From: Cladocopium goreaui
Taxonomy: Eukaryota > Sar > Dinophyceae > Suessiales > Symbiodiniaceae
Assembly (NCBI GenBank): GCA_947184155.2
Contig: CAMXCT020001016.1
Coordinates: 62,001-126,000 of the forward strand
DNA: 64,000 bases
Reading direction: 5' to 3'
The notes under the pieces were generated by a model. That model was not told where the DNA came from, searched no databases, and worked only from the letters and a program-made list of their open reading frames with translations. Every line of letters begins with the position of its first letter. The stretch's first letter is position 1. A program made the translations under genes and the position numbers. Below are positions 63,440-64,000 of this stretch, one piece after another.

Positions 63440-64000
63440 AGAAAAGTTGGACCATTGCTGGAAGCTTCAAAGAACTTGAGAAATTAGATTCGTTCAAATG
63501 TGATGGCAAACACGAGCATGATCAAAGTAAGGGTAAAGCTCTTAAACTTGCTGAGAACTACACCTTCAAATTGACTGACATGCTTCATGAGTGTTTCCGG
63601 GTAGCTGCGGTGGGCCAAACATCCAAAAGGATCGCGTCCGTTGTCAAACTTGCCTGTCCAGCCAAAATGGCCGACTCTCGTTTTGCCGCAGCCAACCCGG
63701 CCAGCCGCGAGGCTGTGCGCACTGCCACACTTGAAGCGAACAAGCAAGCATGGAACAACATTCACAACCGAATTGTAATGGCATTGGCCATGCGAAACAA
63801 CAGTGAAGGTCAAGACACTGAAGACCTTGTTGAGGGATTGATGTGTGAGTGGACGCCTTGTTCAGCACTGAGGTTTTACGGTATGAACGATCCACTTGCA
63901 GAGTACCTCAGCTTTTGCTTTTTGCCAACTGAATCCCAGCTTGCGAAGGTCATTTTGCCGGCGGTAACGCCGAGCCCAGTCATCTGGATTCTTGTCTCTG
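63382..64000 (+). pseudogene. Extra C-terminal region of the copia polyprotein, running off the window
   Basis: Open to the last base in this frame, including ATG at 63436. Starts with HFDGCMLGVPGNNGQPMKKS, which continues the domain from the previous piece, then a Cys/His stretch (KCDGKHEHD), EYT-like helix (AENYTFKLTDMLHECF) and a tail with no recognisable motif. The stop lies outside the window. It may be the end of the copia polyprotein or of a fused downstream domain. Confidence 0.55.

Larger units (their letters stand above)
55599..64000 (+). mobile_element. Decayed Ty1/copia retrotransposon, 3' end outside the window
   Basis: Gag, protease, integrase, RVT_2-type RT and RNase H follow in copia order on the plus strand. 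The polyprotein is broken by in-frame stops (59378, 60626) and at least five frame changes (near 60775, 61740, 62015, 62475, 63380). An extra C-terminal region after RNase H continues to the window end. The 3' LTR is not reached. Confidence 0.85.

Overview
The window looks like nuclear DNA of a dinoflagellate, most likely of the Symbiodiniaceae type; species is not resolved. Reasons: (i) a 16-base match to the 3' part of the dinoflagellate spliced leader is embedded in genomic DNA at 21915-21930; (ii) three large retroelements of lineages common in such genomes; (iii) very low density of ordinary genes, with kilobase-scale minisatellites and many short dispersed inverted-repeat elements; (iv) candidate small exons with AG|G acceptors. 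Translation uses the standard code.

Layout. 1-13.2 kb is AT-rich, intron- or intergenic-like DNA with small tandem repeats, two families of ~100-bp inverted-repeat (MITE-like) elements and one good candidate exon (12801-12880). 13247-15001 is the only convincing non-transposon gene: an intronless 584-aa multi-pass membrane protein whose TIR-like motifs are split by a membrane hairpin; ~300-bp direct repeats lie on both sides of it. 15.0-21.7 kb is mainly satellite DNA: a 9-bp minisatellite, two duplicated arrays of ~53-bp units separated by TTTAGGG-like repeats, and a GTCGCAGC array. 21.9-30.3 kb is a nearly intact LINE with a spliced-leader relic at its 5' end. Its giant ORF encodes a multi-TM N-terminus, OTU protease-like domain, zinc fingers, AP-type endonuclease and reverse transcriptase, with a frameshifted zinc-binding tail.

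30909-39021 is an apparently complete tyrosine-recombinase (DIRS/PAT/Ngaro-like) retrotransposon. It has identical split direct repeats in the order A1-ORFs-B1-A2-B2. It encodes a tyrosine recombinase, a gag-like protein, and a methyltransferase-RT-RNase H polyprotein that is in frame with gag and separated from it by one UGA. 39-55.6 kb is non-coding or decayed: microsatellites, a 54-bp perfect palindrome, duplicated exon-like fragments, a 3.1-kb GAATGAAAT-type array between two CCAGC/CCGG arrays, and a 1-kb terminal-inverted-repeat element with a 5-bp target duplication. 55.6 kb to the end is a decayed Ty1/copia element with several stops and frameshifts that runs off the window.

The most unusual points are the YR retroelement's order and its gag-UGA-pol arrangement, the membrane-split TIR protein, the LINE carrying a spliced-leader relic and a membrane-like N-terminus, and methyltransferase-like domains in two unrelated retroelements.
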